A stretch of 64,000 bases of DNA from Vitellaria paradoxa (lineage: Eukaryota > Streptophyta > Magnoliopsida > Ericales > Sapotaceae): the NCBI GenBank assembly GCA_019916065.1, contig CM034237.1:57816590-57880589 (forward strand). The letters are read 5' to 3'. Below, piece by piece: positions 1 to 11,640 of the stretch (position 1 is the first letter of the stretch; each line of letters opens with the position of its first letter). Under the pieces are notes generated by a model. It was not told where the DNA came from, did not search any database, and was given only the letters and a program-made list of their open reading frames with translations. The translations under genes were made by a program, and so were the position numbers.

Positions 1-371
1 TTTAGGTATCTATATATTGTCATTTGTTTTGGGTTCCGATGGAGATTTGGTGATTGTTTACGCTTCTGATTGGTAATTGGGGTTTCATCTTCTGTAATGT
101 AGTGATTTTTTTTTTATATATTTATTTTCATTTCCTGTGTCAGTTCTTTCTCTATATGTGCATATGTTTGTGATGTATTGTTTTAGAATGTGACAATTCA
201 TTTTTTGAATGTCATTGACTTGTGGGTTCATGCTCTGTAATTTTAAGCAATTTCTGATTGGATTTTTGCTGATGGGTTTATTCTGATTTTTCTTTTGATT
301 GTTTGCTGTTTGGTTTGATGGAAAATCAGATCTTGTTGGGAGTTGCTGTGAGGAGTTGAGGAAGAAAAACG
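1..371 (+). promoter_or_regulatory. 5' leader of the F-box gene with a probable leader intron
   Basis: No coding frame is convincing here. The stretch is T-rich, as plant introns are. A possible donor lies at 73-74 (ATTG/GTAATT) and a possible acceptor at 327-329 (AATCAG), just upstream of the start codon at 372, so much of it may be a 5'-UTR intron. The promoter lies outside the window. This is inferred from splice-site consensus only. Confidence 0.4.
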
Positions 372-1148
372 ATGGCTTCTGGGAATACATGTGGGTCGAA
401 TTTGAAGCGTGCCAATGAAGGGTTTGGGCTAGGGTTAGGGTTTGTCCGGTACACACGATCAATCAGCGGGAAGAGGATTGCTATATCAAGCAATATTGAT
501 GCTGATTCCACAACGAACATGCCAATGACGAAGAAGCATTGCGGTGAGAAAATGACTCTGAACACCGAGAAATCTCTGCTTGAAGGCCTGCCTCAGGACA
601 TTCTGGTTAGTACCAAAAATTTTTAAATATTAATGGAGACAGAAATTCGAGTATACGTATGTGTAATTGAGTATTTTCGTATTGAAGAAATTGATTTGGT
701 GCTCCGGTGGTTGGCAGATTAAGATAGTGTGTGGCGTTGATCATGATGATTTAAAGCAGCTTGCTCATGTATCGAAGATGATCAGAGAAGCAGTGAGTTT
801 CAATTCTTCATGGAAAAATAGAAGTTCTTCTTTTTTCAATGGTTTTTTTTAATTGATTGTGAAATGTGGTTCTGTGAATTTTTGCAGACCTTGATTGCCA
901 AAAAGCAGCATTTTGCGTATAGCACGCCTAGAAAGACTATAGCTTTTCAAAACTCTGTCGATTTGGGGGATGCTGGCGAGATGGAGGAGACCGAAGCCCC
1001 AAACGCTCCGAAACAGTTTCGTTCTTGCAGGTCTAGACTGATGAGTGGGAAGAAGCTGGCCGACATCTCAGTGGCCTTGTTTCTCTCGCCAGACGAGGAG
1101 GAGGAACAGCAGCAGCAGCAAAAGCAGAAGATAAGTTGTTACGTGTAG
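372..1148 (+). CDS. FBS1: F-box protein of the FBS (F-box stress induced) family, 3 exons, 189 aa
   Basis: Exons 372-605, 718-792 and 888-1148; all junctions are GT-AG and phase 0. The N-terminal block GLGLGFVRYTR (about residues 19-29), followed by a KRI motif, is typical of Arabidopsis FBS1 (At1g61340) and its paralogues. The F-box begins near residue 69 (LLEGLPQDIL), crosses intron 1 and continues through VCGVDHDDLKQL to about residue 105. The post-F-box block KKQHFAYSTPRKT is also conserved in the family. The C-terminus is variable, with an acidic/Gln-rich tract (EEEEQQQQQ) before the stop. Family members lack Kelch or LRR substrate domains, are stress-inducible and join SCF complexes through SKP1/ASK. 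The length fits the family. The start is the first ATG, and all three exons align to the family without gaps. The FBS assignment is firm; which paralogue it is remains inference. Confidence 0.92.
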
Positions 1149-2219
1149 GCACAACTGTTGTGATAGGAGTAGAGAGTTAGTAGTCCATAGCTAGAGTTGC
1201 TTGGTTTAGGATTGGGATCTGATGATCAGATCTCATTGGCTTGGTGTACATTATTATTACTACATTCTTTGCTGTATTAAGTTTAGCCATTTCTTCAATC
1301 CTTTCATTGAAGATAAGTTGGCTGGGCTGTATCTCTTTTGTACATTTTTTGGTTTTGTTGGAGGGCTATGCTGGCCCTTCCCTGTGGAAGGTTGGGGGTG
1401 TACAGGTGAGAAATGGATACACTCAGTTAATTTTTATCTAAATTGAATAAGTTCAACATTGTTTTGTCTTTCTGCGTTTGTTTGTTTTTCTCAGTCAGAT
1501 GCATTTTCCCACTTCAATTACTTGCTTATGTTACAAGAATTTTCTCTGCAGCAATGGGATGGTCCCATTCATGGTTTATCCTCTGATCTTCCTTTTTTTC
1601 TCCTTGGAAAAATGCTACTGTTTTGGAGCAAAATTTTGTGCTAGCATGGTGCTGCTCACATAGAATTCCACGAGTTTATTATTTTTACGTGTCGGGTTCA
1701 CAAATTTTTTATATCATTTTAATTATTTTTGTTTCTGATAATTTTTTCTTTTTGAGTTGTGTACCTTACTTTTTTTATTTTTTAAGGATTGAGAGCGATA
1801 GACATCGAGGAATTATAAGACTATAATAGACTTCTGTTTTATTTTAAAATTTTCTCTAAATTTAGTTAGAGGAAAAATTATTAGAACCAGCAATTTTTTT
1901 GTCTTTGAACAATGACTTAAATAGTAAAATTGGATTTAGCAAGACTTTTGTAAATTGACTTGATTTGTTCATCTTTAACACTTAGTTTAATGGTATCATT
2001 GGAGTTAAAATAAAATAGTACAAAATTTTACAAATTTTTATAAATATAAATTATGAGATAATAAAATTTAAATTTTTTATTTACAGTATAAAATAAGAGA
2101 TATTAATTTTTATAATTTTATATAATTTTATATAATATCAAACGTACTTAATCTAGATTGTTCACCTTTTTCTTAAGAATCTAGAATTTTTTGGATAATT
2201 GATTGCTTTATACCTCCTT
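1149..2219. other. 3' UTR and intergenic DNA downstream of the F-box gene
   Basis: The first few hundred bases are probably 3' UTR: T-rich, with several AATAAG/AATAAA-like signals (for example near 1442). Short reading frames here lack any conserved domain. From about 1830 the sequence becomes AT-rich intergenic DNA. I see no gene. Confidence 0.4.
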
Positions 2220-2406
2220 GATTGCATGTCAGTGGACCTCTTTACTGGAACACCTTGGCCCTCCCGTACAATACAGAATTGACGGATCAGATTTGTTGTT
2301 GTCTGCCACAAACAATAATTATGCACCATTCACTCCTTCTAAAAGGGGTGCTCCGAGTTTTCTCCAGCAAGCGTCCAAAATCTCTCTGTGGAATGGGCTT
2401 GAGTAG
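2220..2406 (+). other. Orphan exon-like segment
   Basis: A stretch of more normal base composition lies in AT-rich DNA. It is open on the + strand from an acceptor-like GCATGTCAG (ending about 2231) to the TAG at 2404-2406. The encoded peptide includes LLEHLGPPVQYRIDG and ends SLWNGLE. I do not recognise it. It could be the last exon of a decayed gene or a captured fragment. There is no matching upstream exon nearby. Confidence 0.25.
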
Positions 2407-2418
2407 GCAAATCCCTTA

Positions 2419-3118
2419 GGGTGCGTTTGGAGCCCAAAACAAATCAAAAGTTTCCAAACGTGAAATTTTGTTAGAGTTTAGGGGGTGTTTGGAAGTTAAA
2501 AAAAAAAGCTTAAGTTTTGGTAGTTTTTTGGTGTTTTTTTTTGCACTTTTTTGTGTGTTTGGTTGAACCAAGTAGAATTTTTAGTATTTTTTTAGTAACT
2601 TTTGGGTGTTTGATAAATTTTTTACTGTAGCAAAGCAAAAAAGTTATAACTTTTGGGTGTTTGGTATGTTTTTTACTGTAGCAAATCAAAAAAGACGTAA
2701 TGATGGAGTGGTACTTTTTACTGTAGCAAATCAAAAAAGTGGCAAAATTTGTGGTTTTGCCAAACACACAAAAATTAACTTTTGGTATTTTTTTGCTAAT
2801 TTTTGAGTTACCAAACACCCCCTTAGAGTGTAAAAAATTATTGTGAAATGATTGTTAAATGTTTGTATTTGATTTGACATAAAATTGTTAAAAATTATAT
2901 AAAGTGACATGTGACAAAATTTTAGTAGAGGATTTTAAAAATTTTTGGGATTTTGTGTAACTTTTTGTACAAATGTCAAATCAATTTTTTTTTAAAATCT
3001 GGTAAAATCCGTTAGAACGCACCATTTTGATCCGTTCCAATGGATTTTGAAATTTTTTAGAATTTGAAAATGTTGCAGCTTTTGAAGTTTTTTTTTTTTT
3101 GGGACTCCAAACACCCTC
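2419..3118. mobile_element. MITE, PIF/Harbinger-like (TTA target duplication), interrupted by another MITE
   Basis: The terminal inverted repeats are GGGTGCGTTTGGAGCCC (from 2419) and GGGACTCCAAACACCCTC (ending 3118). They are flanked by TTA at 2416-2418 and 3119-3121, the usual 3-bp PIF/Harbinger duplication. The element has no coding capacity. Its body is split by the element at 2481-2822. A related copy without that insertion lies at about 15015-15500, sharing blocks such as GTGTAAAAAATTATT and TTGTGTTTGATTT. Confidence 0.75.
2481..2822. mobile_element. Nested MITE inside the 2419-3118 MITE
   Basis: A 342 bp element with ends GGGGGTGTTTGG and CCAAACACCCCC and TTA duplications at 2478-2480 and 2823-2825. 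Internally, the unit TTTTTTACTGTAGCAAA recurs three times with small changes (about 2617, 2669 and 2716). It is non-coding and younger than the host MITE it splits. Confidence 0.75.
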
Positions 3119-3121
3119 TTA

Positions 3122-6100
3122 GTTTATACAAATTGGAGAGAATTTTTAATTTATTTTCTGAAATAGGTGTAAAATCGTTTATTAAACAAATGAGTTTATT
3201 TAATGAGATCAATTTATTAAACAAACGAGTTTTAGTCAAGATAAGATGAAAATTGTTTGTTGAACAAATAAATTTAAAATAAAATCGTTTGTTCAGCAAA
3301 TGAGTTTATGGAACTTTTAGCTGAACTCATTTATTCAGTAAATTTCAGCAATTAATCGGTAGGATGCCCACTTGCTATATAATTAGTACAAATATTGTAT
3401 TTAAATTATCAACAGACATAGTTATAGTAAATAATGATTATAATAATATTTTACATTCAATCTAGTAACATGCACTAAAATATATTATATTCACCGCACT
3501 AAGATATACATTCATACTTTCCATGCAACCTGATAAAATCACACTAATTTGTCCATTTTAAAATAATACATAAAACATATTACACATAGAATAAATTAAT
3601 AAATTAATTAAAATCGTAATGCAAAATCAAATTAAAGAAGAAAAATTAAACTCTGTAACTTGTTTTCAAATGCATAAAATGAAAAATGAGCTTAAAATAA
3701 AAAATAAAAAATAAAAATAGAAAATAAAAAATAAAAAAATAAACCAAATGAGACCTGAATGAAACGAAAAAAATTAACGCGATGGATCCATGGCAATTTC
3801 AAATACAAAAGACTCATCTACTGCAAGTTACAGCTAGCCAACCTTGCAAGTGATGGATGTGATCAATTTTGGGGCTCATGAACTTGTTTCATACATTTGC
3901 AATTTTGCATGCGGTTGAGACTCTTGTAATTGGTATCAGTGAAAGGACAATTGATTAGGTGATACACCGTTTGTCCATAACAGCTCCCTATTTTGTTTGA
4001 CTTACGATATTTGATTTACGAATACGAGAATCGAACAATTAACTGAGTGAGAAGGGAAGATATCTAGACTTTTTACTGCAGGTTAACAGGGGAACTCGGA
4101 GCCTCTGCTGTCCACAGCAGGGGGTTGTCAAATCCCCAGCGTTCGATCAATGAATGGAGATTAATGATTATTATTCTTTAGTGCTGTCTGCTACGGAGGG
4201 GGCACCGAGTCCTACCCCAAGCGGGGGATGCATGTTCTGCAGCTCCATCGTCCGGGTAATGAACCGAAATTACTGATCGAGGGGGCTCAAGGACAAAGTT
4301 AGGAATTTAGTGAAGGGGGTTAAAAATTTTTTTAATAAAAATATTGCTGTATATTGACTTTGATGGAATTTTTTGTTTAGATGGATAAAAGCCTTTCCTA
4401 AGAAGAGAAATAATTAGAACCCAAGAGGGGAAAACAAAAATACACCAACTTTTTATACGACATTTACTTCTGCTAGAATCGCAAAAATTTCTTTTGATAA
4501 TATGATAGCCAGAAAGGAATGGTTTGTTGATAGTGAAAAAGCGAATAATAAAGTAAAAGAAGACGAAAATGATAGAGAAGATAGAGTGTATAAGAAAAAT
4601 CGTAAAAAAGATGAGAATACTAGAAAGATGGAGTGTACAAAGAAGAATAAAAAACTAATAATTAATATATAGAAAAAAGAAACTTGGGGTAAAGCGAGAT
4701 ATAAACTTTTAGGTTTGTATTGAAACGGATGAATTTTATTAATTTTATTAATTTCCATGTGAAACTGAAACTTTTCATTTATGGGGAAAACAAAATTTTA
4801 GTAAGTTTTTATTTATTTTTTATTTTCAAATAAATTAAATAGAAAATAAAGTTAATTTTCTATTAAAGTAACGGATACTATACTCTTCCTTATATATATC
4901 CTATAAATGTTTTTTATCGAAATGGAAATCAATTAATCAATTGCATAAAATTAGTTAATTATTTTAAATAAACTAACTAAAAAAGGGAAAGTTCTTGTTT
5001 TATTGGGCTAAGTTATTAACTTCACTACTAATGGCGTATTTATTTGTACTAGAATAAGTCCATTTACACTCCACTTTTTTTTTTTATTAATTGAAATTAC
5101 ACAATTTCCCTTCTTTTTTATCATATGTTGCATATAATTATAATATCACAGATACTCTTACACAAAACTTTACACCAAGGAATAATTATAATACCATAAT
5201 TACCTTTATTTTATAATAGAAAATATCTTTTAGTGGAAAATATTGAGAAATAACTTTTTAAAAATATTTTTCTTTTCTTACATTTTTTGACAAACGAGCA
5301 ATTGTACTTAAGTATTGAAAAAAAAAAAATCAATTTATAACATGTAAGTAACCTGAGAATGATAAATATGTCTAATTCTAGATTTTAAAAAAAATCTCCT
5401 ATTATAAAAAAATTAAATTTTCAGAATAATGACACTTATAGTTTGTTTGATATTTTTTTTTGTTTAAAGTTTAATTTTTTGATATATTAATCTAATTATT
5501 TTGATATTGTTTTGAAAAATTATATAGATTCCGAGAAAATGACTTGGGAGTGATGACAAAAGTTTGTAATTAAAAAAATATAAATGAAAGAAATTAATTT
5601 TATTGTTTGATCATTAAGTTAGAAAATAAAATAAAACAAAAATTATTTTAATACACTTGTTAAAAATATAAATATAAATAAAATTTATTTTAATTTTTAA
5701 AATATTTTTTTCAATTCTCTTGTACCAAATTATCCAAATTTCTAAAAGTTTGTTTATGATGAATGAGTATGTAATTCAAATTACGTATAAAAATAGTTAA
5801 TTAAAAAGGTTAATTTTATAATTTCAATCAATAAAAAAGGAAAGTGAAATGTAAAAAAAAAATAAGTAAAGTGTAAATAGATTCATTCTCACTTTTTTTT
5901 TAAACATGACATATGTATGCAGACAAAATATCAAAACTTGAAGACCACACCCCTAGCTTGACAAAGCCTGATCTGTGGAGGGGCAACCCCAATTGTCTAC
6001 AATTTGCAGGATAGTTTTAAAAATTGATCATTATCATTGTGGTTTTTGGTTAATTAAAATTAATCAAAATTCATTAATTTTTATTATTTTTTTGGTATTT

Positions 6101-6520
6101 TTTTCTAATTAAATTTTACTACATATTACTTTTACATCAAATTTTTATACTTTTGACAAATTTTTACTAACCAAATATCCCGTAATGTCATTATGTAATA
6201 TTTTTGAACTCTTATGTTTCATTAAATTTCATGTTACACCTCTATGACACCTTATACAATTATTATTATTTTTTCTCTTGTCATTGCATTGCTCGTTACT
6301 GTTTTAAACTCCAAATCCCTCTACAATTAGCTACCACCACCCTGCAACTTTCATTCTTGATCAGAGACTGCATGCGAGAATTAGGTAAACATGTTGAGGT
6401 ACTCTTGTCAATAGCGCATGTTAGTAGAAAAATATATTCAAATGTACCAATGCTGAAAGCACATTCAAAGTATGCTTGTTATGATGTAATCCCTGACACA
6501 ACTAGCCTTCTGGGAGAGAG
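3122..6520. other. Intergenic, AT-rich, no gene seen
   Basis: Mostly homopolymer-rich AT DNA. A more complex, GC-richer patch at about 3780-4300 includes a TTGGTATCAG stretch near 3931, which resembles a tRNA-Met primer-binding site, so it may be a retroelement relic. No LTR pair or reading frame supports this. The remainder is unannotatable from sequence alone. Confidence 0.35.
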
Positions 6521-6744
6521 CTAGATCTCTCTCTCTCTCTCTCTCAAAATGAAGGATTTTACATATCTTATCAAGATGAAACATCCTGCTTTAACCCACA
6601 CGCGTGATAAAGCTCACGCAGGGAGAAACTTATGGTTGAAATTCACTGTTCCATTCAGATTCAATCCATTCCATATCTGCATCATTTTCTTGGAACTCAA
6701 GCTAGGGATAGTGGTAGACCCGATCGAGTGCCACTTTATCATTC

Positions 6745-6774
<30 letters not shown>
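6745..6774. repeat. (GA)n microsatellite
   Basis: Perfect GA dinucleotide run. A (CT)n run of about 20 bp lies at 6525-6544, so the 200 bp between them is flanked by complementary dinucleotide tracts. Confidence 0.9.
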
Positions 6775-6778
<4 letters not shown>

Positions 6779-8500
6779 AGATGGGGTCTTCTGCATATCA
6801 AAACCAAATTAAGAAGTTAGAGAACCAAAGAGCCAAGTTCTTTGAATTTCCTTTCCAAGCTTCTCTTTCGTGGGTTAGCTTTTCAACAAGAATGCTTTCT
6901 TTTATGGGGACACCTTACCAACTTACATATGCAGAGCACATGCATATCTATGGAAATCAGATACCCCAATATCCATTCCATGGTTGTTGGTGTAATCTAT
7001 TAATCCAGCTATAATACCACTTCTCTTGATGACACTACCAATCGGCCAAACAAACAACGCATATGAATGACATATATATAGGCACATGCGTATACATAAA
7101 TGTTACCAACTGCACCTAATTTTCATAAATTAATTTGATAAAAATAAGATTAACGATCACATGAGTAATTAAAATACATATATATATTTTCTGAAATAGG
7201 GTAAAATTTAATTTTTTCTGTTTTGGTTGACTATTGATGTCAGAAGTAATTTCTTTTATTTTTTTTCATTTTTTACTCAATAAATTCAAAATGTAGAAAT
7301 GGTATTGATTAGTGTCAGATCCATGCAACACGTGCCTTTAAACTTCTCAACAAATTACAATAATTTGGTTAGTTGATCTGTGTAGGTCAATAAGTTAATT
7401 TCATTTATTGATAAAAATAGAGTATGATTTCATCAAAGTCCCTAATGCACTTCCACATCACAAAAGGAAGATTGGAACTTAAGAAGAAAAAGGAGAAAGC
7501 AAAGAGAGCTGGCAAAAAGAGGATTGTAGAAAAGGTTGGCTGGGAAGGAAAAGGAGGGATTTTTAAGTGGCTGTCAAGTTTAATAGAAGAATTTCTCTCT
7601 CTCTTTTTTTTTTTTTTAATTGTTCCGAATAAACTTCATGTAAAAAGAGTCAACTCATTTTCTCGGAGCTGCACTTAATATTTACCTTACAAGCTTTTTA
7701 TTTTAATCTTGACTCTCAATAAAGATAATTTCTTAGTAATTAATTCCTAAAAACAATTGTGAAAATTCAATCAAAAGGCCAATACCAAAAAATAAAAAAT
7801 AAAAAAACCCGATACAAATTTTTTTTCCTCCCGTTGATGAAAAATTATTACTTTTAATTGTCGCATGGAATGATCCTGTAGTTTAAGTATTTATAATGAC
7901 TATTGAGGGATTTGGATTATAAGAGTCATTTTACGATTATTTTCTGATTGAATAGTTAAATTGCTTTTTAAGATTTATGCATTGTGAAACACACCAAAAA
8001 CACTTCAAATAAATTTATTATTATTATTATTATTGGTAAGTAAGTAGGGAGATTTGGATTAATGGGATGAAAATTTACAAGATTTAGAGGACATACCCTT
8101 AATGTATAAAAAGATTACCTATTTAATTTATACAAAAGTTGAAATCGTCTTAATTGTTACATAAGTCCATGTTAGTAGCTGTGGTTTCGATCTTGGGAAG
8201 TTGTAAGGCTTTGGCTCTAATTTCATTTTTTATCTTTTCAACTATGTTAAGAATTATTGATATTATACTTTTGAAGACTCTGACATTTTTTTCAACCCAG
8301 GTAGCATTATTATTATTATTATTCTATGCTTAGATGTACTCAAAATAATAATAATAATAATAATAAAAAACTAAAGTTATGTTTGGGAGAGGGGTTGAGA
8401 TGAGCTAGGAAGAATTAAAAAGTAAAATAGTAACACCCTTCTTAATTTTAAAGATGTTTAAATAATTTTATTTAAAAAAATATCCATAACTTCTCTCCCA
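6775..8500. other. Intergenic, no gene seen
   Basis: AT-rich DNA with short spurious frames, T and A tracts, and ATT trinucleotide runs near 8019-8034, 8310-8322 and 8347-8365. The last part probably includes the promoter of the gene starting at 8715. Confidence 0.35.
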
Positions 8501-8572
8501 AACAAAATGATTGCCCTCTAAAATTCCAAACACCCCTCAACTCCGCCCCACTCATATATTCATCAAATTCCA

Positions 8573-8684
8573 TTTCATCCACAGTTTGTATCACTCACAT
8601 ATATGGATCTCGTTACTGTCTTTTTTTCTTTCATCCACAGTTTGTATCACTCACATATATGGATCTCGTTACTGTCTTTTTTTC
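8573..8684. repeat. 56-bp direct tandem duplication in the 5' region of the next gene
   Basis: The block beginning TTTCATCCACAGTTTG is present twice in tandem with a 56-bp period (8573-8628 and 8629-8684), with no difference seen in the shared core. It lies in the presumed promoter or leader about 30-140 bp upstream of the ATG, so it may duplicate promoter elements. Confidence 0.85.
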
Positions 8685-8714
8685 TCTCCTGCTGAATACT
8701 CTGAAGTTCATTTT

Positions 8715-9533
8715 ATGAATTTTCCATTCTTCCTCATGGAGGAGAAGTCACGGGAATTCGGTTCCATTTCCGCAAAATTCCTGGCCGACGCTTTGGGCTT
8801 GCTCGAGAAAACAATTTCCTGTCTCTCCACCCTCTCCTCAGACCCTCTCTTCTCAAGCTTTGTCGCTTTGTACACTTTGATTCTCCTCTACTTGCCAGGA
8901 CTTTTCCTCCGAATTGTTTCCTCACCTATACTGATCTCGACGGGAACTCTGCTACTCATACTTCTCAGATTAGGAGCATCTCAGAAGGTGGACAAGGAAT
9001 TCAATTCCATCAAACCAAAACAGAGCCTTCATGATTCTAATGCCGAAGATGATCGCAAATGGGTCTCACTCGAACCGAACTCCGAGCCCGAAACAGAAAT
9101 GGATTTGTGTTCGGATTGGGATTCGGACCCGTTTTACGCCGACTCATTCGTCGAATGGAATGTGAGAGCGCCATTGGAGGTCATACACGAAGAATACGAA
9201 GGCGAGGAAGATGAACAAAACCACGACATCCCGGAAGAGACCAACAATGTTGAGTCCATCGAGAGATACCCATCGCTGTCGCTTTACTACCCGGAATCTG
9301 AATCTGACAGCTCGTCGGACTTCGATTTTCCGGTGATCGGAGACTGGGATTCGCCAGAGAGGTTTTGCTCGGGGTGGGACGAAGAGGACAGAGAAGGGTT
9401 GATTGAGATTGCACTGGACGGGAAGAGAACAACTGAACTGTTTCATGATGAAGAAGACAGTCTCATTGAGATCGATATATCTCCGGCTAGAACTCCGTCG
9501 AGAATCAGTGACTTCGCCGGCAATAAGTGGTGA
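8715..9533 (+). CDS. Uncharacterised plant membrane protein with acidic C-terminal tail, intronless, 272 aa
   Basis: The start is the first in-frame ATG (8715); a second ATG at 8736 (MEEKSREFG) would give 265 aa. The frame stays open upstream, but only from a TTG, and that part runs through the 56-bp tandem repeat, so I exclude it. Two hydrophobic helices follow a short amphipathic N-terminus, at roughly residues 46-66 (ALYTLILLYLPGLFL) and 70-87 (ILISTGTLLLILLRLG). The rest, about residues 90-272, is hydrophilic and very acidic with W-D/S motifs (DLCSDWDSDPFY, VIGDWDSPERF) and ends SPARTPSRISDF. Codon composition is clearly coding compared with the flanks. I recognise no catalytic domain. 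It looks like a plant-specific membrane-anchored protein whose acidic tail faces one compartment. The stop is followed by a GTGAGT-like donor, but no downstream exon is convincing. Confidence 0.75.
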   Translation: MNFPFFLMEEKSREFGSISAKFLADALGLLEKTISCLSTLSSDPLFSSFVALYTLILLYLPGLFLRIVSSPILISTGTLLLILLRLGASQKVDKEFNSIKPKQSLHDSNAEDDRKWVSLEPNSEPETEMDLCSDWDSDPFYADSFVEWNVRAPLEVIHEEYEGEEDEQNHDIPEETNNVESIERYPSLSLYYPESESDSSSDFDFPVIGDWDSPERFCSGWDEEDREGLIEIALDGKRTTELFHDEEDSLIEIDISPARTPSRISDFAGNKW

Positions 9534-10559
9534 GTTTTCCGAGTGGGGTATGCTCGTTTAGGGTTACCTTTGTTAATTAAAGATAAGATTAAGGGATTAA
9601 TGTGTTTGGAGAGTTAAAATATTGGAGATCATTTCAGGGATTTGACAAATGGAGATATTATCGTTGTATTAGACCCTTCTTGATCAGTCACTAAATTCAA
9701 AGATTTGAATGATTTGAAACGGCTATTGTACCTAAATCTAAGTTTTAAATATTCTAATCAACTTTTTGAACATCTTATTTTAAAAAAGTTATACTTGTCT
9801 ACTTCTAATATTTTGTTAATTACATTTATTAACACTTAGGGCATGTTTGGATGCAACCAAAACCCCCCTCCAAACTTTTGCCATTGTTTGGCAAGTCAAA
9901 TTCCCCCGAGATAAATTTTGGCATGGGTCCCACATTTTCCCCCCTTGGGGATAATTTTTGCGCACCCTTGGGGCTAGCAAAAAATTATGCCCAAAAATTA
10001 TCACCTTTTAAGTCGATTGCTTTTGACGTTTGTAGCCCTCATTAACTGTATTGTTAACTTGATCAAAATAAATATAATGTTAGTAAAAAAAATAATAGAT
10101 AGACCAATAAATCAAAATAAATATAATTAAAAAAATTGAATAATAACCAACCATTCAAAAATACATATTTAAAAAAAAAGTTCTTCAAATAAATTTATAA
10201 AAAATTAAATTTTCAATGAAATAAATAATATAACTTCAAATTGTCCAAAAATAATTAAATAGAGTGGGTTTTGTAATTTAATATTTAATTTAATGGGTAA
10301 CCAAATTTGAGATACAACAAGGGTAAAAGAGTTATTTGATTGCTTTTTTTATTATTCACCCCCTCTTATTTATAAAAGAGTAAATTACATCTAGACCCCC
10401 AGAACATTTACAAAATTACACATGGATCCCCTCCACATTTCAAAATTATATTAACCTCCCTTATTTTGAAATGTTTGCAATACTTGAACCCTTCCGTTAA
10501 CTTTGTCACTAACTCCGTTAAAAATTTATTAAAAAGACAAATTTACCCTCAATTAATTA

Positions 10560-11640
10560 ATTACAAATAAAACATAATAAAAATATATGCACATATATAC
10601 AATCTGTAATATATATATATATATATATATATAACAGAAATGTGCAAAATCTCTAGCGCAGGCACTGAAGAGCAAATGGTGGCCGATTTTTTCGCTGCTG
10701 AATACTATTCCGACGTTATAGTGACTTAGCTCATCATCTTCAAGGTCAGAAATCCCCATCCTTACAAAGGCCTATTTAGCCCATTTGACAATTTTCTCAG
10801 CTTCACAATTGATCTTCTCTTCCTCTTTCATTACCTTCTTTAGCATTTTTTGCTGGACTTTCAAATTTGCTAGAAATTCTTCACTATTTTTCCCCTAGCT
10901 AACCCCAACGCCGATTATTGAATTTTACTTACTTTTCTTACTCAAAACCTTTTTGGGAGAACACCAAAAACAATCGGTTTTCTTCTTCGATGGTGAAGGA
11001 GACTCCATCGACAAATTTGAAGAGTTCGAAGGAGATTCAAATGACCTGGATCATGATTTCAGTTTCGAACCCATTTTACCACATGAAGAATCCGTTGATT
11101 TTGAAAGAGATGAACCGGACCCAGATTCGAATTTCGGCTTCTTCAAATCTGCTCACCTTCAGATCTGGCACATCTGAGGGCTTTCTTGATGACGAAGAAG
11201 GGGTGTTTAGCACATCTACATTCGTTTGGGTGAGGTAGCTGTTGAAGAGGCTGAACTCTGGGAAGCCGTCGAGAGAGAGAGAGAGAGAGATCGGAGAGAA
11301 AGAGAAAAAGAAATCGGCCATGGGCGGAGCACCGTGAAAGTAAGAAATCGGCCATCGGGAGAAGACGCCGCCGCCGAGGAGGTGGAGAAGATGCCTACGT
11401 TGCGTCGCCCGGAATATAACTTAGGTATTCAATCGGTTGCTCCATGCCTTTCAAGTCCTGTTAATACCCCTAATTCTTTGTTTATGTCTGTCAGAATTGG
11501 GTTGGGCTTAATGTTACCCTCACGAGGAGACGGGAGAGGGGGCTGAATAAGGCGGAGAGGTGGGTTGTTGGTGGTGCAGTGATGGCCGGAATGATCTGCT
11601 GGTTCTAGTCATGGTGGAGGCTTTCTTCACCATATATATG
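10560..11640. pseudogene. Gene-like fragments inside the MULE
   Basis: On the minus strand, a frame at about 10640-10757 reads like coding sequence (GISDLEDDELSHYNVG). On the plus strand, 10953-11177 gives an acidic Phe-rich stretch (FFFDGEGDSIDKFEEFEGD), and 11226-11546 an Arg/Glu-rich stretch produced largely by a (GA)n tract at about 11272-11290. None starts with a well-placed ATG or matches a domain I know. They are best read as captured host-gene fragments of unknown parentage, not as functional genes. Confidence 0.4.
10609..10632. repeat. (AT)n microsatellite within the MULE
   Basis: Perfect AT dinucleotide run just inside the left terminal repeat region. Confidence 0.85.

Noticed and set aside
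3780..4330. Retrotransposon based on TTGGTATCAG near 3931
   Set aside because: No LTR pair, target duplication or coding frame supports it.
6204..6812. Open frames around the CT and GA microsatellites
   Set aside because: No domain; partly translations of the dinucleotide repeats. I also looked for common conserved plant microRNAs here and elsewhere by eye and saw none.
8511..8714. N-terminal extension of the membrane-protein frame to 340 aa
   Set aside because: It starts at TTG, not ATG, and crosses the 56-bp tandem duplication; the first ATG at 8715 fits better.
9144..9446. Open minus-strand frames opposite the 8715-9533 gene
   Set aside because: Mirror frames of a coding exon with no domain.
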